NCBI RefSeq assembly: GCF_002099425.1
Contig: NW_018344215.1
Span: 2,333,001 to 2,397,000 of the forward strand
Length of the DNA: 64,000 bases
Direction: 5' to 3'
Source of the DNA: Phascolarctos cinereus
Taxonomy: Eukaryota > Chordata > Mammalia > Diprotodontia > Phascolarctidae
Positions 22,551 through 33,420 of the stretch are shown piece by piece. The translations under genes and the position numbers were made by a program. A model generated the notes under the pieces. That model was given only the letters and a program-made list of their open reading frames with translations. It had not been told where the DNA came from and ran no database searches. Positions within the stretch are counted from its first letter, which is position 1; every line of letters starts with the position of its first letter.

Positions 22551-22964
22551 ATTGATGTTTCAGGGGTTAGCAAACCAGAGACTGTTGGTAAGAAGTGGAC
22601 CCCAATACACATTCAAACAAAGCCTAATTCTATTCTTGACTCGGAAATTCCAATGCTCTTTGAGTATTCCACCAAACTACCATTTAAGGTCAGGCTAGAG
22701 TGAATTTATTAATATTCCAGCTGGTTCCACTGATGTGGGTGGTTGTCAGAGAAGAGAGGTGCACAAACGCTTCACAGGCCTGTGCCTCCTCCTCCTCCCC
22801 CAACCGGCAAATGAGAACTACTCTGTAACATAGGAGATGGCTATACATAAATTCGACTGGCCCAAAATTCATCTCTTTATCACCAACACAGTACTGAACT
22901 TGTTTCCAAAATTTGCTCAACTGGTAATAGAATATTATATATATAATTTTATGATAATAATTAT
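22551..22964. other. Unassigned sequence
   Basis: No clear repeat or gene. Confidence 0.3.
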
Positions 22965-23007
22965 ACTACCGTAATTATAACTTTGAATGTGAATGGGATG
23001 AACTCAA
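22965..23007 (+). repeat. L1 ORF2 start fragment
   Basis: The words taattataactttgaatgtg and aatgggatgaactca match the beginning of the marsupial L1 ORF2 endonuclease (T-x-N-V-N-G). The same segment occurs on the minus strand near 58470-58500. Only about 40 bases are left. Confidence 0.6.
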
Positions 23008-23391
23008 GTGGTCCTCAAACAACATCCACATCTTGTCCCTCCCTGGGATGACACTCAGATTCACTAGAACTCGTGTTCTGCAGGCCTAATTCTGGGAACC
23101 CTGGGTTACCTTCCTGCCCTGCTAAGGTGTCAAAGGAAGATTTTACTGTCTGATACTTAGCCCACTAAACCTGCAAATCTCAAAGTGACTTCTTAGAGAA
23201 GGATAGGTGAATTACTAACCTGATATAGTGTTTTATTTTGTGAGAAAAAATCTGGATGGTTCCCCAAATCGCATTTAGGGACAAACACGATCACTTCTTT
23301 TTAGATGTCACAATTTGGGATCAGAAGTGGAAGCACCCATTGCCAATGGAGGGGAGGTGACGATGTTATAATCATTATAACATTATGATAA

Positions 23392-23545
23392 AATGGAGTG
23401 AGCACTGGGGGAGTCAGAAGAGACTTGGGTTTGAATCCTGCCTGTGATACTTACCAGTTGAATGAACCTAGACAAGTCATTGATCTCTTTAAACCCGAAT
23501 TTCTTCCCCTGATATAATAATAATAATAACAACAACAACAACAAC
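23392..23545 (+). repeat. CORE SINE fragment with AAT/AAC tail
   Basis: Reads aatggagtgagcactggggg, ttgggtttgaatcctgcctg and gaacctagacaagtcattga, then runs into (AAT)n and (AAC)n. Confidence 0.65.
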
Positions 23546-23589
23546 AGCATCTACCTCATGACACAATTATGAGTTCAAATAAGCTAAGG

Positions 23590-23792
23590 ATGTGGTATCA
23601 AACTCAAATGAAAATGAGGACACTAATTTAGCCCACATATTGACCTCATTAAAAAATTTTAATGTTATTTACATTTTATTGTATTTTTATTTCATAAAAA
23701 CTTCACAGTTATGTTTGAATCCACTTCTGCATCACTTGGGAGGCCCTTGTGAGTTTATGGTGACATGCAGCCTATGATGTTTGATACCTCTG
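23590..23792. mobile_element. Non-autonomous hAT-type DNA transposon (MITE)
   Basis: The ends carry a perfect 10-base inverted repeat, ggtatcaaac at 23594-23603 and gtttgatacc at 23779-23788. Extending the right end gives CAGAGGTATCAAAC, and the left end aligns over 14 bases with three changes. The 8-base flanks agctaagg (23582-23589) and agctacag (23793-23800) match at six of eight positions, as expected of a hAT target duplication. The inside is AT-rich and has no transposase frame. Confidence 0.7.
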
Positions 23793-24599
23793 AGCTACAG
23801 TGTGAGCTAAAGTGTTCTGAAAGCATCAAAGTATTCTATCAATGCCCATTGGTATTATATGATAAGCACTGAATCTCACATATTGGAAGACTAGCTCAGA
23901 CACAGGAGTGGCTAAGGAGCCATCTCATCTCCTTGGAGTTTATAGAGTCTTGGATGTAAAGAGACTTTCTCCCAATGAGCAGAGTCTCTGATTACACACA
24001 GAGTGGGTTTCTTTGAAAAGTAATTTTCAAATTTCCACGTCTTCCCTCCTGTCACAGAGATTATGAAATGATCTTGGAAGTGGAAGGAGAAAATAGTCAT
24101 TCTAGGACTGGGCTGGAAGTGGGCAGGCCATGAATTAAGAATTTGGGCTGCTAACTTTCATACCAAGACTCTTAACCCCAGTCCTTGGAATCATCATTTT
24201 CCAGGGACTGGCTGACCCCAATATCACTCAACTAGATTTTATTAAACATTTAAACATTTTCATGGTGATCAGAAGTAATACAAGGACACTGAAAAGGTCT
24301 TTCTTAAAAACTTTGGAATTGATTGTGTGATGTGGAAGATACTAGGACAGAACCACTCATCATGGCATACTCACATTAGAGAAGGTGCTGTGCTCTATGA
24401 GCGAAGTAGAATTGAAACAGCCCAAAGGAAATGAAGGATGGACAAATTTAGAAAATACAGCCCAAATGTTCACACGGGCTATTTGTGCTGGACCCGTGGT
24501 AGAACATTCTGAGCTCCCATTGGTCTGATCAGCCATGGCCAAACACACTGAAACTTGGCTCTACCACAGTGCTGTCATGTCAGTCCTCTTTTAGAATGA

Positions 24600-25580
24600 G
24601 GGACAGCAACCAACCATGTCCAAGACGCTGTGCTGAATGTCGGGGCTGCAGGGACCAAAGAAATGTGCCTAGCATTCCACTCAGGGAGATCACATGCTTA
24701 TCTAAGTTACATAGAAGACATAAAGAAATAAAACAATAAAATAAATGGCAAGGGTTGAGGAGAAGGCACTAGCAGTTGAGAGAAACCAGGAAAGGCCTTT
24801 TGAAAAAGGTGGCTCTAGGGATGCCAGGAGGTAGAGGTAAGGGGTGAATTCGAAGCATGGGGACCAGCCAGTGAGTACAAAGGCATGAAGACAGAAGATA
24901 TGGCACCAAGTTTGAAGAAGAATAGAAACCAGGACAATATGGCTATATCAAAGAGCACAGAGAGTGGAGTAATGGAGAAGGAGAGTAGAAAGGGGCCAGA
25001 TTGTGAAGAACTCAGGTACTAAATGAAGGGCTTTATATCTGATCCCAGAGGTAATTGAAAGTCGCTTGAGATTATTAAGTGAGGGGGTGACATAGTCTGA
25101 TCAGCAGCTTAGAAAAAAATCACTTTAATAGCTGAGTGGAAAAATGGATTGGGGAGAAGACAGACATGAAGCAGGGAGACCAATTACCAGGCTATTGCAA
25201 TAGTCCAGAAGAGGGGTCATGAGAGCTTGAAGGAGGATCACAGTTATGTGAGTGGAGAGGAATACATATACATGAGAGATGGTGTGGAGATAGAAAGATG
25301 ACTGATTAGATATGTGGAGTCAGTGTGAGGAAGGAGGTGAGGATGACACTTCAATTGTCTGGGTGACAGGGGGGATGGTGGGGTGGTGTCCTTGAGAGTA
25401 ATAGGGAAATGGGGAACAAGGGAAGTTTTTGGGGTGACAGTTATAAGTTCTTTTCAGTACACATTGAGTCGAGTTGACTATGGGTCATCCAGTTCTTATG
25501 TCCAATAGGCGATTGACAATATGACAGTAGAGCTCAGGATATATACGAAGACCTAGAGGAATCATTGGCATAAGGGTCTG
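24600..25580 (-). repeat. L2 LINE, long 3-prime part
   Basis: About 1 kb in reversed L2 order: gctgtgctgaatgtcggggc, gaggtaattgaaagtcgctt, ggctattgcaatagtccaga, cttcaattgtctgggtgaca and ggaatcattggcataagg. The last lies near the reverse-transcriptase catalytic region. No open frame of useful length survives. Confidence 0.8.
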
Positions 25581-26445
25581 TCAGCCCTATCTCCATCCTT
25601 CAGTGTAGCTTCTTAACCAAAGGGCATTGATCTACTTTTTCTTGCTGTGAAATCTTTGGTTCTGCACTTTCCCCTTTACTTAACTTGGTTTATTTATATG
25701 TCTGAAGCCTGAGGAAAGATGTCTGGGTTGGATCAGGAAGTACAAGTGGGATGAGTTTAATAGCAATTTTTACATCAACAGTATGAAGCAAAAAAAAAAA
25801 ATTAATATTTCTTAGAAATAGCCACCTACACTGGGAAAGTGAGAATGTCTACCTACAGGTGGCAAAGTGGGCTGGTTTTATTTTATTTTACCTCCTTTTC
25901 ATTCTTCATGATCAGCAGTGATTATATGGACTTGAAAGAGTATGTCTAAAGCCTCTTCTTCCCACCAGCTTATTCCAATTAGGAGATGTGCCTTTGGCAT
26001 GCTCTGTGCATGTCCTGATGCACAGTAATGTCTTGGTCTTGTGTTTACCATTACCTCTGGAAGTCAGGACAAAGGGAAAGGAAAGGCACCAGAGGCAGAA
26101 ATTCAGAAGCCAGGTGGTGACTCTTTGATTGAACAGCCTGTGCTCGCCATGGCAGCGGCTGCTGATCGGATCAGTTCTGTGAAAAAGTGGGTGGACTTGT
26201 GACTGTGTTTTTCATTCCCATCAGGTACTAACTTTCATTGAGGTTATATTGAGAAGTGATGCTTGAGTACTTTGTAGAGAGTCTTACATCCTTTGTGGAG
26301 AGATTGGTTCCCAAATGGCAAAGAAAGAATCTAGGGAATGGATAAAGAGGGGGATAATGGGAGGTCAGGCAGAGAGCAGGGTAGTACAGGGGTAAATTGC
26401 TGCTCTATTACCCTGTATAATGTCCCCCTTCAGCCTCACTTCCCA
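25581..26445. other. Unassigned sequence
   Basis: No gene supported. A short frame begins MAAAADRISSVKKWVDL at about 26150 and stops at once. It has a fair start context but nothing further. Confidence 0.3.
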
Positions 26446-26585
26446 GAATCAGAGAGCAGTAGGGCCTATAGCAATCATCTATGTCAATTACCTCATTTCA
26501 AAGCAGAGGAAACTGAGGCCCAGAGAAGCTATATGACTTGCCCAAAGTCACACCCCTGGTAAATAACAGATATAGGATTCAACTT
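26446..26585 (-). repeat. tRNA/CORE SINE with L3-like tail
   Basis: Reads cagagagcagtagggcctat, cagaggaaactgaggcccag and acttgcccaaagtcacaccc in reversed order. Confidence 0.7.
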
Positions 26586-26720
26586 GTTTCAATTCAGCTT
26601 ACAGTGACTAAATGCCGAGTATGCGTGAGGCACTGTGCTGGGAGCTGGGAATACAAAGACAAAAATGAAATCCTTCTTGTCCTCTAGTGGCTTCTATTCC
26701 ATCAGAACAGAATTGGAGAT
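26586..26720 (-). repeat. L2 3-prime end fragment
   Basis: Reads gtgactaaatgccgagtatg, gcactgtgctgggagctggg and gaatacaaagacaaaaatga, the reversed L2 end. Confidence 0.7.
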
Positions 26721-27109
26721 ATGTGTGATGCAGCCATGCTACCATGCAAGAACTGCTTTATAGAGGTATTTTGTGATGTCTGAACTCAGAGCAATGATCG
26801 CTGAGTTTCTACCACCAGTAAAGGGAGTTCCTTCCTTCACAGCATGAATTATGAGGTCATCAGCTATGGGAGAAATAGATATGAGCTGAGGTCATCTCAT
26901 AGAGGTCATCCTCAAAAGAGCAATAGAAATTAGATAGAAAAGAGTTGGGAATATATTTTCGGATATTTGTATATTTCAGAATATGTTTCAATGTAAGTAA
27001 AAGCAGAGCAGTGGAATCCAAGAAACTGTAGAGAAATTGGTTTGACTGAAGCATAGGTCATTGTGGGAAGGACTGATTTCATGGTGAAAGTCATGGGTTC
27101 ATGACTGTT

Positions 27110-27410
27110 GGGAGAAGCAAGAAATAATACTGGTTAGGTAGCATGGGAGCCAAAAGTTTGCAGACCTTGAATGCCAAATTATGGAATTTGCACTTTATCT
27201 GAGAAATGGTAGAGAGTCATTACAGGTTCTCAATTACAAATGTAAGATGAAGGAGGCAATGGTTTCAGATTAATCTGGTTAGATTGTATGTTATGAATAA
27301 TAAGGAGAAAACTTAGAGGGAAGAAGAATCAATTTAACTTCAATAAAAATTGATTAGGCTCCTACTAGATGCCAGGCATTGTGTTAGAAGATCAACTGGG
27401 AATAGTAGTG
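27110..27410 (-). repeat. L2 LINE, two reversed pieces
   Basis: The piece 27110-27330 carries gccaaaagtttgcagacctt and ttatggaatttgcactttat. From 27330 a 3-prime end follows with gattaggctcctactagatg and ccaggcattgtgttag. Order and spacing suggest two fragments or an internally rearranged copy. Confidence 0.6.
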
Positions 27411-27713
27411 TACCATCCATGCCACTGAAAATGCCTCTAAAATCAATGTAATAATCATAACTTTCCTTGGCTTTTTTCTGAATTATCCTAAGGTTATGTT
27501 TGAGGATGCACATTTACCCAACACTAACTCAGGTCCAAAGTATATCAGCAATTGAGCTTCACAAATAATCATATAGTGGTATCACTAATATGTGTTTTAT
27601 CATGTATTGATAGATAGTGGTTATTTGGAAAAGAAACAAGGCACTCTTATTTTTCCTCAAAATTATCACCTGAAAGATTATATGATGTTCCAATTTAGTG
27701 CGCTAATTCCAAG

Positions 27714-27971
27714 GGTAGGGCAACGAGGTGGGGCAATGGATAAAGCATTGGGCCTTGAATCAGAAAGACTCCTCTTCCTGAGTTAGAATCTAATCTCAGA
27801 CACTCATTAGCTGTACCACCCTGTATAAGTCATTTGTTTGCCTCAGTTGTCTCATCTGTAAAATGAGGTGGAGAAGGAAATGGCAAACCACTCTAGTATC
27901 TTTGCCAAGAAAATCCCAGATGGCGTCACAAAGAGTAAGTTGTGACTGAAAAGTGATGGAACAATAACAAC
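27714..27971 (+). repeat. RTE-tailed tRNA SINE (Mar1-like) with target duplication
   Basis: Full-length copy from gggcaacgaggtggggcaat to aaagtgatggaacaataaca. The flanks aattccaag at 27705-27713 and 27972-27980 are identical, so this is an intact insertion with a short duplication and a CAA-type tail. Confidence 0.9.
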
Positions 27972-28261
27972 AATTCCAAGAGGGGTAATCAGTGTCCTGC
28001 TCATTCCTTAATATTTAGCAACAAGTACCTTCTAAATGAAGGCTTATGTGGTAAATGTTATCACCCCAGTGCTAAAAGGTGAAAACAAAACCCATGTAAG
28101 ACACACATATCACTGTGGGGCTCATTGATGTGGTTGGCCACATCTTGGACATTGTGAGTCCAGGGAATGCAAATGGTGACTCTTGGGTGCTTCCAGGTAA
28201 GGGCTATACCCACCTTAGACTTCTAAAACACCTGGTCCTTCACCAGTCCCTGACTTGGTGA

Positions 28262-28415
28262 TTAATAATAATAATTATTGTTATTATCATCATCACATAT
28301 TTATATTTTTAATTATATTAATACATTATGTGATTCATTATATTACCAATAATTAATAATAAGCATTTATATAACACTTAAAAATTGGCAAAATATTTTC
28401 TCTATGTTATAGCCT
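28262..28415 (-). repeat. AT-rich simple sequence and CORE SINE tail
   Basis: ATT/AAT-rich sequence with palindromic stretches leads to aataagcatttatataacac and ggcaaaatattttctctat, the reversed end of a MIR/THER SINE. Confidence 0.5.
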
Positions 28416-29719
28416 TTTGTGCAAGCACTGACTAAAACCAGTGGCATCCATGTAAGGATTGCTGGAGACGAATGTGTGCAGCAGTGCAAATTGAGTCTGG
28501 AGTATTCTTACTCATACAGAGAAGAAGAAAAAATGCTTCTTGTACTACTTACCAGTAGAGGCTCACTGCATGATTTCCCCTTATTGTTTTAGAGCAGTAC
28601 TTTGGAAAGCACTTAGGAGGTGTGCTTTTGGGTCTTCTTTTCTGAACTCATGCTTGGGCTGTGGGGCAACTTCCTATTGGCCCACATGCAGTACCTTCAG
28701 CAGCCTCAGGTAGTGGTTATCTGGAAGAAAGGCCTGAAATGGGCACTTTCTCATAATTATTCAAAGGATGATGCTTGTCAGTAACCTTGGGAAGTGGCTA
28801 ATATCTCAGAATGGGCAGCCTGCCCAGTGCAGGTTCTAGTAATTATTCTGAGACTATCACCTTGGCAGAAAGCAAAGCCTAGTGAGGTTTCTTGCAATGA
28901 TGGTGATGATGATGGCGATGATGATAAAAAGAAAAGTGAAAGGGACATTTAGCATGCAAACTTTGAGCTCACAGGTGGCTATACTCCAAAGAAAATTAGC
29001 AACCCTTACCACGAAGGAAAAGAAGATCCCAATAAACTCTACTTAATATAAATGTTTCTTCTCCTTTGGAAAGGGATCTCACCAAATGAAGTTTGCAATA
29101 TTGATCTGAGTATATGATAATTCATAGAGTTAATCCCAGACAGAGGCTTGTTTCATCAGTTAGCCTTACTTCCAAAGGCAGAAATTCACTCATCACTGGT
29201 ACCTCAGACTGTCAGGGGTGAGGCTGGGCATGGGGTCACAGCACTCACATAACGTAGAGCGAAAAAAAATAAAATAACATGGGGTTTATAGGAAGGAATC
29301 GTTCAAAAAAAATCCTGGAAAAATGCAAGTATAGAAACTAGGACCCTAAATAAAGACAACCTGTTCAAAATGAAAAATGCATGAATCTTATCAGTGACAA
29401 ATGTAATCCAGGACTTACTGATGAACAGGGCTCCAGGGACTGATGACATTTCACAAGTCAGTCTGATTAATCACTGGGAGCCTGGTTGTCTCTGGACAGA
29501 AGTTGTTTCCTCTGTGTCAGAGAACTCACAGATAAGGCACCCTGTAGTCACATTTTGGCTTCAGGCTCATAGATTTTATCCTACAGTTTTACCTTAGCAT
29601 AATTTGGATTCATTATCACAGCTGAATCTTAAGAGCAGATTACATCAGAACTCAAGTTCAAATGTAATCTCTAACAGTCAGGAGATGTAAATGGTACCGT
29701 GCTCACTAATGTGACATAA
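28416..29719. other. Unique or unassigned sequence
   Basis: No gene supported and no repeat recognised, apart from a small (GAT)n at 28896-28927. The 67-codon frame at 29394-29597 is unrecognised. Confidence 0.35.
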
Positions 29720-29935
29720 AGATGAAATACTGGATTAGGGGCTAGGAAGATCTCATTTCAAATCCTGCCTCTGGAACTTGCTTGATGAGCAAGATACTAG
29801 CCCTTTGAGAGCCTCTCTATTGCCTCATCTGTGAAATGGGGACAGTAATACCCATCATAGGGCTGTTGTAAGGAACAAATAAAAAGCAGAATGTTTTACA
29901 AACCTTGAAACACCATATGAATGTCAGTTATTATC
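29720..29935 (+). repeat. CORE SINE with L2-like tail
   Basis: Reads ttcaaatcctgcctctggaa, gcctcatctgtgaaatgggg, gctgttgtaaggaacaaata and gttttacaaaccttgaaaca. Confidence 0.75.
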
Positions 29936-29989
29936 ATTGTGAGAGTCAGAATGTAGATACATGGGGTTTTTGCATTTGTGGTAGAATAA

Positions 29990-30160
29990 CAAGATGTTGG
30001 AGCTAGAAAGGACCTTACAAATCATCAAATCCCATGTTCTAATTGTCCAAGTGGGGAAAAAGAGGCTCAGATGTGATGTGACTGTCCTGAAGCTACAGAG
30101 ATACTGAATAGCAAAGCCAAGACTCAAGCCAGTTGTGACTACCCTACAGTTCTGTCATTA
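29990..30160 (-). repeat. tRNA/CORE SINE with L3-like tail
   Basis: Reads agatgttggagctagaaagg, accttacaaatcatcaaatc, gtggggaaaaagaggctcag and ctgtcctgaagctacagaga in reversed order. Confidence 0.7.
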
Positions 30161-30170
30161 CCATCATTGT

Positions 30171-30195
30171 CAGCAGCAGCAGCAGCTGCAGCAGT
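30171..30195. repeat. (CAG)n short tract
   Basis: Seven CAG-like units with one CTG interruption. No coding context. Confidence 0.85.
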
Positions 30196-30239
30196 ATCAC
30201 TACTATTTTTATCTTAGTTTTAATTTATGTAATAAAAAA

Positions 30240-30720
30240 AGCAATTCCATAACATAGTGCAATAAAAAGATGATTGTAGATGAAACTGCAGATCTACGAT
30301 GCACAGCTTACTATTCCTTTCAAATGTACAACAAAATTACCATGTAATTTTTTTCTTTTTTTCTTCCCTCACCCCCTCTGCCCTACAGATGACTACCATT
30401 ATACACCCCCACACACACATATGTAAAATTATTCTATACACACTTCTATCAGTTCTTTCTTTGGATACAGATAGTATCTTTCTTCATTTGTCCTTTATAG
30501 TTAATCTGGATATTTGTAATAGACAAAATCACTTATTTGCCCAAAGTCATTCTTAAAACAATAATGCTGTTACTATATATTGTTCTGTTATTGTGCCCAA
30601 AGGACATAGGTATTTTAATAACTCTTTGGTAATAATTCCAGATTGCTCTCCAAAATGGTTGGATCATTTTACAATTCCACAAACAAATGTTAGAGAGGAT
30701 GTGGAGAAAATTGGGACACT
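30240..30720 (-). repeat. L1 3-prime region with inverted 5-prime tip
   Basis: From 30240 to about 30688 the sequence is the complement of the L1 3-prime end (tctatcagttctttctttgg, gattgctctccaaaatggtt, acaattccacaaacaa). From about 30689 it switches strand and reads gttagagaggatgtggagaa and attgggacac in the forward L1 sense. This layout is known for L1 copies with a 5-prime inversion. Confidence 0.65.
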
Positions 30721-30734
30721 AATACTAATAATTA

Positions 30735-30880
30735 ATGAAAATAGTTAGCATTTAATTAGCACTTTCAAGTTTACCAAAATCTTTCCATAGATTACTTCAT
30801 CGGATCCTCCCAATGGCCCATTGGGGTCGGTGCTGTTTTTGTCCCCATTTTACAGAGTAAATTGAGGCTAAAAGAAGTTA
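30735..30880 (-). repeat. CORE SINE (MIR/THER type)
   Basis: Reads gttagcatttaattagcact, tcatcggatcctcccaatgg and ccattttacagagtaaattg in reversed order. It ends where the next SINE begins. Confidence 0.7.
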
Positions 30881-31120
30881 GGGGCAGCTAGGTGGTGCAT
30901 CGAATAAAAAAGCTGGGTGTGGAATCAGGAAGACCTGAGTTCAAACTCAGCCTCGGACACTTAACTAGCTGTGTGATCCTGGGCAGTTGCCTCAGTTTCT
31001 TCATCCGTAAAGTGGGGGTAATAGCCCCTGCCACCCAGGGTTGTTGTGAGGATCAAATGCCATCATATGTGCCAAGTGCTCAGCTAAATGCCTGGCACAG
31101 TTGGTGCTTGATAAATGCTC
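30881..31120 (+). repeat. tRNA/CORE SINE with L2-like tail
   Basis: Full length from ggggcagctaggtggtgcat through gagttcaaactcagcctcgg and ggttgttgtgaggatcaaat to tgcttgataaatgctca. It lies back to back with the preceding reversed SINE. Confidence 0.85.
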
Positions 31121-31315
31121 ATTTGCTTCCTTTTCCCTGACAGAGAAAGGAGCTTCTCAAATCTAACATGCTCCTGAACCTTCCCCTTCTTCCCAACTTT
31201 CACTTACCATGTACATAAGGATCACCTTTTGTGTACCAGGCAGGACATGAAGCACGGGGACTAGAAAGCCAGAAAATTGTTGGCCCCTCACTGCTGGAAG
31301 GAGTTTGTTTTGTTG

Positions 31316-31559
31316 ATATTATTCTGTCCTTGTCCACTCCAGGGACTTCTGCCCATGGGATTTGCTTAGCAAAGATACTGCTGTGGTGTGCCATTTCCTT
31401 TTCCAGTGTGCCCCCATTTTACAGATGAGGACCTGAGGCAGATTAAAGTTATTGACTTGCTCAAGGTCACAATTATTAAATGTCTAAGGCAGGATTTGAA
31501 CTTAGATCTTCCTGACCCCAGTTGGAGTACTGTATCCACTGTACCACTTAGCTGCCCTA
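31316..31559 (-). repeat. RTE-tailed tRNA SINE (Mar1-like)
   Basis: Reads gcaaagatactgctgtggtg, tgccatttccttttccagtg, tcaaggtcacaattattaaa and ends at ccacttagctgcccta. Confidence 0.8.
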
Positions 31560-31674
31560 AGAATTTATCTTCTATGAAAGGGAACAACATACACCCCTAG
31601 AGGTCAATACAACGTATAGAGAAAGTAGATGTGACTTCTCCCTCCCTGTTCATGTACCCATGATGATAACTCAA

Positions 31675-32236
31675 GTAGCTCACTCCCTCAGTGGTCTCCC
31701 TACAGACTTTTCCTGCCCTTATTCAGGCTCCCCATAGTTCCAGTGAGGATTCCTAAAGCACAGGTCTGATTGTCACTCCCCTGCTCATGAAGCCACAGTG
31801 ACTCCCCATTGCTTCTATTATAAAATACAGATTTCTTGGCTGGCTTTTAAAGCCCTTTATACTCATCTCCATCCTGTCTTTCTAGGCTTGGTACTCATTA
31901 TACTCCTTCAAGCACTTTATGTTCCAACCATCCTACTGTACTCATTCGTCCTTTGCCCAACATCTCTGGTCTCCGTGCCTTTTCATAGACTGCCTGTCCT
32001 CTGTACCCAAAATGTGCTCCCTCCTTAACTCTGTTTCTCACAATCCCTGACTTCCTTCAAGATTCAGTTCAAGAATCATCTCCTCCCCCTGGAGGCCTGT
32101 CCTAATCCTGTGGGTTAGCAATCTCTCCAGCCTCTAGTGACTTGGTGTTTACTTGGGCATTATGTTGTATTTAATTCTGTGGGTTATGTTATTTCTCCCA
32201 GGTAGAATACAGACTTCCTGAGGGCAGAGATTAAGG
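31675..32236 (+). repeat. L2 LINE, 3-prime region
   Basis: Reads ctaaagcacaggtctgattg, cactcccctgctcatgaagc, gctggcttttaaagcccttt, cttccttcaagattcagttc and agacttcctgagggcagaga. One of the better preserved forward L2 copies. The 76-codon frame here is a relic of it. Confidence 0.85.
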
Positions 32237-32310
32237 ATTTATTGAGTGCCTACTATATGCCAGGCACTATTCTAGGCGCCAGGAAAATAAACATACAAAT
32301 GAGACAGACA
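32237..32310 (-). repeat. L2 3-prime end, opposite strand, abutting
   Basis: Directly after the forward L2 copy the sequence turns to ttattgagtgcctactatat, gccaggcactattctaggcg and ccaggaaaataaacatac, which is the reversed L2 3-prime end. Confidence 0.75.
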
Positions 32311-33110
32311 GAAATGTTCCAGCTGATGGGAGCTGCGCTGTTTTTCATCTTCGGAGGCCCTTAGCCCAGCATGTACGTGGTGCTTTCTAACGGTCTGTTA
32401 AAGGCTGACAGAATGCAGACTTCCTAAGAGCCCCAGCATTCTCAGATCCTACAGCAGCTGCTTTCGCATCTTGGCACAGGCTTCCTCTGAGTAGCCAGGG
32501 GTGAGAAGAGTCTCCTAGCCTTCCCTGATACAGAAAGGGTTAACAAGGACCTGAAGGGAAACCAGAAAGTGCAAACGACTTGTTAGTCAGGAGCCGTGGG
32601 CACTGTTTGCCCTGTGAATTGAACACCTCTGCATTTGCCAGCTCTCTTCCGTGGGGCAGGGAAGGGAGCCTGCAGGGAGAGAGATCAGGTTCCAGAGCTG
32701 GGCTGCCGAGCTAGTGCTCTGGGGCTAGGTTGCCAAGGTCCAAAGTTTGGGAGTGGCCGCTGCTGCTTCTGCTGCTGGGGGTTTTCAGTCAGCCTCAGGA
32801 CTAAGGGGAAGGGTGGTATGGGTTCTCAGAGCTTCTTGATGGGGGAAGGTATCTATTCTAACCAACCAGCCCAGAGCTCTATTGGAGAGCTCTGCTGTGG
32901 GGGACTGCTGTTGTTAACTAAAGATTGTTAAGCAGAACAAAACCTGTTTGACAGGAGCTTGTTTTAAATAAGGCCAATTTGGGAGCAGGGCAAGAGGATA
33001 GAGAATCACGACTAGGCTCGCTGGAGGGAGATGCTTTAGAGATACGTGTTGTTTCTTTAGTGTCTTTGGAGGCCTATGCAAGTACCAGGGTGAGGTACCT
33101 CTAGGACGAA
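32311..33110. other. Unique, locally GC-rich sequence
   Basis: No repeat is recognised. Between 32540 and 32930 the GC content rises and a 98-codon plus-strand frame occurs at 32635-32931. Its composition (G, C and S rich) and lack of any domain do not support a gene, but an untranslated exon or promoter cannot be excluded. Confidence 0.35.
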
Positions 33111-33111
33111 G

Positions 33112-33292
33112 CAGAATGTGGGATAGTGGAAAGAGCATTGACTCTGAAGTTCCAGGACATAGGCTTGAAGCCACATAATAGTTGTGTGGCCTTGGGCAGC
33201 TCCGAGCCTCAGTTTCTTTACATGTAAAACGATGGGATTGGACTAAATGTCTTTTGAGGCCCCATCAGTCTGTATCTCTGTGATTCTGTGAT
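33112..33292 (+). repeat. tRNA/CORE SINE with L3-like tail
   Basis: Reads gatagtggaaagagcattga, ttgtgtggccttgggcagct, gattggactaaatgtctttt and ctgtatctctgtgattctgt. The tail is plainly L3-like, with the repeated gattctgtgat. Confidence 0.8.
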
Positions 33293-33420
33293 CACATACA
33301 TATTTCACTATGTGTGTTGTGTCCCCCCCTTACAGGCATATGTATGGAGACACAGAGTTTTGATTGAGCAAAGCCTGGCCCTCCAAGAATGCTCAGTCAT
33401 GTAGAGGGATGAGACTTAGC

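Noticed and set aside
30171-30195. CAG repeat as a polyglutamine codon tract
   Set aside because: Only seven units, interrupted, and not inside any credible coding frame.
32635-32931. 98-codon plus-strand frame in GC-rich DNA
   Set aside because: Low-complexity residue content and no match. Kept only as a possible exon or promoter region in the findings.
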